From: JAFGSG01 sp964626055
Lineage (GTDB): Bacteria > Spirochaetota > UBA4802 > JAFGDQ01
Direction of reading: 5' to 3'
NCBI GenBank assembly: GCA_964626055.1
Contig: CAZVDF010000012.1
Coordinates: 5,963 to 69,962 of the forward strand
DNA: 64,000 bases
Made by a program: the position numbers and the translations under genes
Part shown: positions 60,156 to 64,000 of the stretch, piece by piece
Position numbering within the stretch: the first letter of the stretch is position 1
How the letters are laid out: each line of letters starts with the position of its first letter
Notes under the pieces: model-generated
The model's input: only the letters and a program-made list of their open reading frames with translations
Databases searched by the model: none
What the model was told of the DNA's origin: nothing

Positions 60156-61778
60156 TTACGACATTTTTATCAGATTTTGCATGCTAAACACAAGCATCCG
60201 TGCGGACTGGGTCATATACCGGTTAGCCAGAAGCAGCCGTGTAACTTCATTTTCTAGAATTCTTCCTTCAGACACAGCTCTTGCGCATGCATGTATGAAT
60301 TCCTTATCCACGTCTTCAATTGATTTAAAATATGATGATAGATATTCCGTAATAGCAGAATCATTCAGTGCCCCGCAGACTTTTACGGCCGTTCCGCAGA
60401 GCTTTTCCAGACGTTTCAGGAAACCGGAATGAGCTTCGATCATAAAAGGCTGATCATCCTGCCCAATTTCTTCTATCTCCTCAAAAAGCTCATAGAGATT
60501 CCTTACGGCATTCATAATGCTGCGGCTGGATCTTACCAGCAATTCCAGCTGCACAGCTTCCCGGCTGCTGATTTCAAAGGCCTGTGCTTTTGCATAGAAA
60601 GAGAATATTTCAGCATGCAGGCCGTCAATATCCCTGTAACCGATATCTTCCTCCTGCAATCCCAGTAAGCTGCCGGATACAATATCGGGGGGATTCAGCC
60701 TGTACTTTCTTCCGATATACAATGAAGATAAATACAGCTGATTTATGATCTCATTTTTAATAGCGGTAATTGCAGCTTCCGGTACCTGTGCATTTGTATT
60801 CTGGATAAAACGAGTAAGCGCCGCTTGTTTCTCAGAGAATAAACGTTCAAGCTTACTGGAAAGAACGGGTAGTATCGGGAAAAAAATAACTGCGCCAGCT
60901 ATATTAAAAAGCGTATGGAAAGCGGCTATACCAAGAACAGGATTGCCGGACAAACCGAAAATATCGTCTAATAATTGCGTTATAAAAGGTATAAGCGGAT
61001 AAATTACAATTGAAGTTCCCAGCGTAAATGCAAGTGAGCTTACCGCGGTTCTTTTCTTCGCTGGTATTCCCCCGATAGAGCCGATAAAAATAGTTACCGT
61101 AGTTCCGATATTCGCGCCGACAACCATTGCCGCGCCCTGCCCGAAGTTTATTATCCCGGAAAATATCGCGGTGAGGACCACCGCTATGGTTGCGGAACTC
61201 GACTGCATGAGAGCTGTCAGGAGTATACCGGCAATAGCGTATATCCATAAGCCGAAATGCCGGATGGACGACGGATCAAACAATACCGTAAATTTTTCCA
61301 CGCTTGTTTTCATAAAATCAAGCCCCAGGAAAAGAAAACCGAATGCCGCTATCAGCTTGCTGATATTGGCATAACGCGCGGAATTGGAAAGAAAAATAAG
61401 TCCCAGGCCGCCTATTCCGATCATCGGGAAGGCAAATGCATCAATTTTAAATTTGAATCCGAACAAGGCTACGATCCATGCAGTTAGCGTAGTCCCGATC
61501 TTGGCCCCGATTATCACTGCGATGGCATTTGAGAGAGTCATAAGACCCGCCCCTATAAAAGCCAGAATCATAAGAGATACCGCCGAACTGCTCTGTAATA
61601 TGGCCGTACTGATAAAACCGGTTATAATACCGTTAACGCGCGTTCCGGTATACCGGCGTATCAATACCTTGAAAGTGCGTCCGGCCAGTTGCTTTACGGA
61701 CTCTTCCATCATGTATATACCGAGCAAAAAAATCCCGAGCCCGGCTAAAAATTTCCATTCATCGAATAATTCCAGCAT
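60156..61778 (-). CDS. Na/Pi-cotransporter family protein (NptA/YjbB type)
   Basis: 540 residues. Two repeated membrane halves with the Q-S-S-S motifs T-A-I-L-Q-S-S-S-A-V near 58-67 and A-L-M-Q-S-S-S-A-T near 190-198, typical of the PF02690 family, then a PhoU-like four-helix domain (about 330-540). It moves phosphate with sodium, often outward. Fits a sodium economy together with NQR. Confidence 0.93.
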   Translation of the reverse strand: MLELFDEWKFLAGLGIFLLGIYMMEESVKQLAGRTFKVLIRRYTGTRVNGIITGFISTAILQSSSAVSLMILAFIGAGLMTLSNAIAVIIGAKIGTTLTAWIVALFGFKFKIDAFAFPMIGIGGLGLIFLSNSARYANISKLIAAFGFLFLGLDFMKTSVEKFTVLFDPSSIRHFGLWIYAIAGILLTALMQSSSATIAVVLTAIFSGIINFGQGAAMVVGANIGTTVTIFIGSIGGIPAKKRTAVSSLAFTLGTSIVIYPLIPFITQLLDDIFGLSGNPVLGIAAFHTLFNIAGAVIFFPILPVLSSKLERLFSEKQAALTRFIQNTNAQVPEAAITAIKNEIINQLYLSSLYIGRKYRLNPPDIVSGSLLGLQEEDIGYRDIDGLHAEIFSFYAKAQAFEISSREAVQLELLVRSSRSIMNAVRNLYELFEEIEEIGQDDQPFMIEAHSGFLKRLEKLCGTAVKVCGALNDSAITEYLSSYFKSIEDVDKEFIHACARAVSEGRILENEVTRLLLANRYMTQSARMLVFSMQNLIKMS

Positions 61779-61830
61779 TTAAAAAATCCTTTCGATTAGG
61801 CTCTACGATAATCATAACAAACCAAATATC

Positions 61831-61932
61831 CCTCCCGGCCTGTGGCCGGCTTTCCACCTTAACGGGGGGAACTAACTATGCAGTACCGGTTGCTCCCCCT
61901 GTTAAGGGGAGTGGCTGCGTTTCGCGGCCGAA
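61831..61932. repeat. G/C-rich folded intergenic repeat
   Basis: CCGGCC-TGT-GGCCGG (about 61835-61849), CCTTAAC...GTTAAGG with facing G6 and C5 runs (61857-61907) and GGCTGCG/CGCGGCC-like ends. Similar in style to the C-rich units at 27.6-38.4 kb. Confidence 0.55.
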
Positions 61933-61964
61933 GGGGTTTCCCTGCAAGACCGTGGGATAAGTTA

Positions 61965-63887
61965 TCAAATAATGCATCCCACATTAAATCCATCCATTAT
62001 TGCCTCGTCGATGCGGCCCGGTTCTTTGCATGAACCCACAAGATAATATTCCACTCCTTTTATTGCGATGCTGTTCGCAAGATCGCGGACGCTTTCCATT
62101 CCAGTTGCGAGCACCACGGATTCGGCCGGGATTTCCTGCTCAGCATTATTTTTATCAAGCACAAGCACGCTGTTCCCGCGTATCAGGAGAACCCGGGCGG
62201 ATGAAAGGATTTTCATCTTCCGCCTGATCCTTGAAACGAACTCCCAGCGCGTTGTCTGTCCGATATCCGACGCGATCCTGTCTATTTCAATTACAGTGAT
62301 ATTTTTGCCTTTATCGGAAAGATATTCGGCAGTTTCCAGGCCGACCATCCCTCCTCCTATCACCGCAATATTCTTCCCGACAGGATCCGTGCCCTTTAAA
62401 ATTTCGAGCGCTGTAAATAGGTTATTGCCCGAAGTGCTAAAATTCGAACTGACTATTTTTGCCCCGGTCGCCAGCACAACAACGTCGGGCCTGGCCTTGA
62501 CCATTTCATCGATATCGAATTCGGAGGAAAGCTTTATATCAATATTATTAATTTTCAATTGATGGGAATAATAATCGGCAATATTTTTTAGTTCATACTT
62601 ATGAGGAGGCACCAGAGAAAGGTTTACCATCCCTCCGATCCTTGAATCTTTTTCGTACATTGTTACTTTGTGGCCGCGTATGGAGGCTACGCGCGCAGTT
62701 TCAAGTCCGGCCGGACCTGCCCCTATCACTGCGACATGTTTCGGCCGGTCCGTTTTCTTTATAAGATTTTCCCCTTCTCTCCCGACCTCGGGATTTATTG
62801 CGCAATAAAAATTCGTTTGGCCGCCTGTTTTCATTCCGGCGAGTATGCAGTCAAAACAATGACAGCAGGCCGTACATCGCCTGATCTCATTCGTCCTGCC
62901 TTCGCGAGTTTTGTTTACAAAGTCCGCATCGGCAATAAGCCCCCTGGCAAGCCCTACCAGATCGGCTTTGCCCTTCGCAATGATCTCCGCGGCTATCTCC
63001 GGATAATTGATCCTCCCGACCGTCGAGACAGGCACAGAAACGACTTTTTTGATTTCCTCGGCGAGATATACAAACGCTCCGTGCGGCACGGTCATCGGCA
63101 GCATGGGCCTCGGCGATTCGTGCCAGCCCGCCCATATGTGAAGCCTGTCGGCCCCTGCCCGAACAAGAACAGGCGCAAACTGTTTCGATTCATTGAGAGT
63201 GACACCGCCCTTCATTCCGTCGTCCGCGTCGAATTTTACACACAGGTTAAAATTCTGACCGACAAGATTCCGCGTTTCTCTTAAAATGGAAACGAGAAAA
63301 GCAGCCCGGCCCACGGCATCGCCGCCGTATTTGTCAGTGCGCCTGTTCGTAAGCGGCGAAAGGAACTCTGCAATCAGATATCCCGAGCTTCCCATGAATT
63401 CCACGCCGTCAAACCCGGCTTCGCGTCCCCGCCAGGCGGCTTTCGCGAAAGCAATGACCAGGTCGTCCGCTTCTGCTGTCGAGAGCTCGCGGGGCATCTC
63501 GCCGGTAAAACCCGACATTATCGCAGACGGAGCAACCGACTGCCCTCCCACTCTGCTCCCGAAAGAATATCGTCCGCAATGATTGAGCTGCAGCACAATT
63601 CTCGCGCCATCCTTTTTTACAGCGTCTGCGAGCCTCGCAAGCTGACCTATATCGTTATCGCTTTCCATCAAAGTTTCATTTTTCATCCCGCCTCTTCCTC
63701 CCGGATGAACGCTGGTCTCGCCGGTCGTAATCATGGCAGCGCCGCCTCTTGCCCGCGCGGAGAGAAAAGGTATAAGCTCTTCAATCGGAAAGCCCGTACC
63801 TATTGGCGCCATAAAAAAACGGTTCTTTAATTTTAAGTTGGGCATGTACAAAGGTTCGAAAAGGCAGTCGAAAACTGTGGCGCTCAT
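61965..63887 (-). CDS. NADH:flavin oxidoreductase/enoate reductase (Old Yellow Enzyme + FAD domain)
   Basis: 640 residues. An N-terminal FMN barrel (about 1-350) with L-K-N-R-F-F-M-A-P near 20, H-C-G-R near 104 and G-F-D-G-V-E-F near 158. A Fe-S motif follows near 339-365, with cysteines spaced C-x2-C-C-x-C-x2-C and one more after about 14 residues. The FAD/NAD domain begins V-A-V-I-G-A-G-P-A-G-L-E near 382, with a second G-G-G-M-V-G-L-E-T-A near 505. This is the architecture of 2,4-dienoyl-CoA reductase and clostridial enoate reductases; substrate not determinable. Confidence 0.93.
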   Translation of the reverse strand: MSATVFDCLFEPLYMPNLKLKNRFFMAPIGTGFPIEELIPFLSARARGGAAMITTGETSVHPGGRGGMKNETLMESDNDIGQLARLADAVKKDGARIVLQLNHCGRYSFGSRVGGQSVAPSAIMSGFTGEMPRELSTAEADDLVIAFAKAAWRGREAGFDGVEFMGSSGYLIAEFLSPLTNRRTDKYGGDAVGRAAFLVSILRETRNLVGQNFNLCVKFDADDGMKGGVTLNESKQFAPVLVRAGADRLHIWAGWHESPRPMLPMTVPHGAFVYLAEEIKKVVSVPVSTVGRINYPEIAAEIIAKGKADLVGLARGLIADADFVNKTREGRTNEIRRCTACCHCFDCILAGMKTGGQTNFYCAINPEVGREGENLIKKTDRPKHVAVIGAGPAGLETARVASIRGHKVTMYEKDSRIGGMVNLSLVPPHKYELKNIADYYSHQLKINNIDIKLSSEFDIDEMVKARPDVVVLATGAKIVSSNFSTSGNNLFTALEILKGTDPVGKNIAVIGGGMVGLETAEYLSDKGKNITVIEIDRIASDIGQTTRWEFVSRIRRKMKILSSARVLLIRGNSVLVLDKNNAEQEIPAESVVLATGMESVRDLANSIAIKGVEYYLVGSCKEPGRIDEAIMDGFNVGCII

Positions 63888-63961
63888 ATAAAACTCTCCG
63901 GTTGCTTTTAGTATTGATATATCAATTAATCAATATCGCCGAATTTCAACAACTAAATATT

Positions 63962-64000
63962 AAGAATCCATCTCAAAATTATAGAATCATATTGGTGAAT
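63962..64000. repeat. Left end of a further family A element (cut by window)
   Basis: GAATCCATCTCAAAATTATA and the following sequence match the left end of copy A4; the palindromic part would lie beyond the window. Confidence 0.6.

Noticed and set aside
1..64000. CRISPR array
   Set aside because: Repeats are palindromic single elements scattered in intergenic gaps, without regular spacers or cas genes.
1..64000. tRNA or rRNA genes
   Set aside because: No cloverleaf with TTCGA-type T-loop and acceptor pairing, and no rRNA-like sequence, was noticed; a covariance search would be decisive.

Overview
The window reads as a chromosomal segment of an anaerobic-type, diderm, flagellated spirochaete (Spirochaetota). 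Four things point there: the flagellar gene order flgB-flgC-fliE-fliF-fliG-fliH-fliI-fliJ-(transglycosylase)-flbB; a 767-residue coiled-coil protein of the spirochaete 'SpiroCoCo' type; TonB/ExbB/ExbD with outer-membrane receptors; and UGA-encoded selenoproteins. Base composition is AT-leaning and no rRNA, tRNA or CRISPR array was seen. These assignments come from reading the sequence; no database search was run.

Region 1 (1-26.5 kb) is a molybdenum (or tungsten) acquisition island. It holds a porin, modD, two modA copies, modB, modC, a free molbindin (Mop), a ModE repressor made only of its DNA-binding domain, and moeA in line with exbB-exbD-tonB. It also holds two parallel modules of TonB-dependent receptor plus class III (MolA/FecB-like) binding protein, a FecCD-type permease with its ATPase, a DUF364 protein, and a cut-off second ATPase at the left edge. 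Seven 24-bp palindromes of the ModE type (half-site CGNTATGT) sit 8-9 bp inside a TTGACA box. They lie in front of the porin, an orphan receiver protein, both receptors, moeA-exbB-exbD-tonB, the DUF364 gene and a short terminated transcript that has no evident ORF. The likely picture is one ModE regulon in which molybdate, or a molybdate chelate, crosses the outer membrane through TonB receptors and then enters by ModABC and MolBC-like ABC importers.

Region 2 (26.7-38.0 kb) is the flagellar basal-body/export operon, ending in a transglycosylase, FlbB, a LolA-like carrier and a POTRA/beta-barrel outer-membrane protein. Region 3 (38.5-49.1 kb) holds an ABC ATPase, an NAD-dependent epimerase, the SpiroCoCo protein, an NQR operon (nqrBCDEF, no nqrA here) with an unknown tail gene, a lipoprotein and a DedA protein.

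Region 4 (49.1-50.0 kb) is a compact cassette: an ArsR regulator followed by two selenoproteins, each with an in-frame UGA and a hairpin just after it. One is HesB/IscA-like; the other is a 53-residue membrane-anchored protein with a U-x4-C motif. Region 5 (50.1-63.9 kb) has a giant 2-hydroxyacyl-CoA dehydratase activase-type protein, a MoxR/DUF58/BatA-like operon, a Na/Pi cotransporter and an enoate-reductase-type flavoprotein.

Intergenic spaces carry two families of palindromic, MITE-like elements. Their arms differ from copy to copy but stay complementary. One copy has clear inverted ends and a 7-bp target duplication. C/G-rich dispersed repeats also occur.
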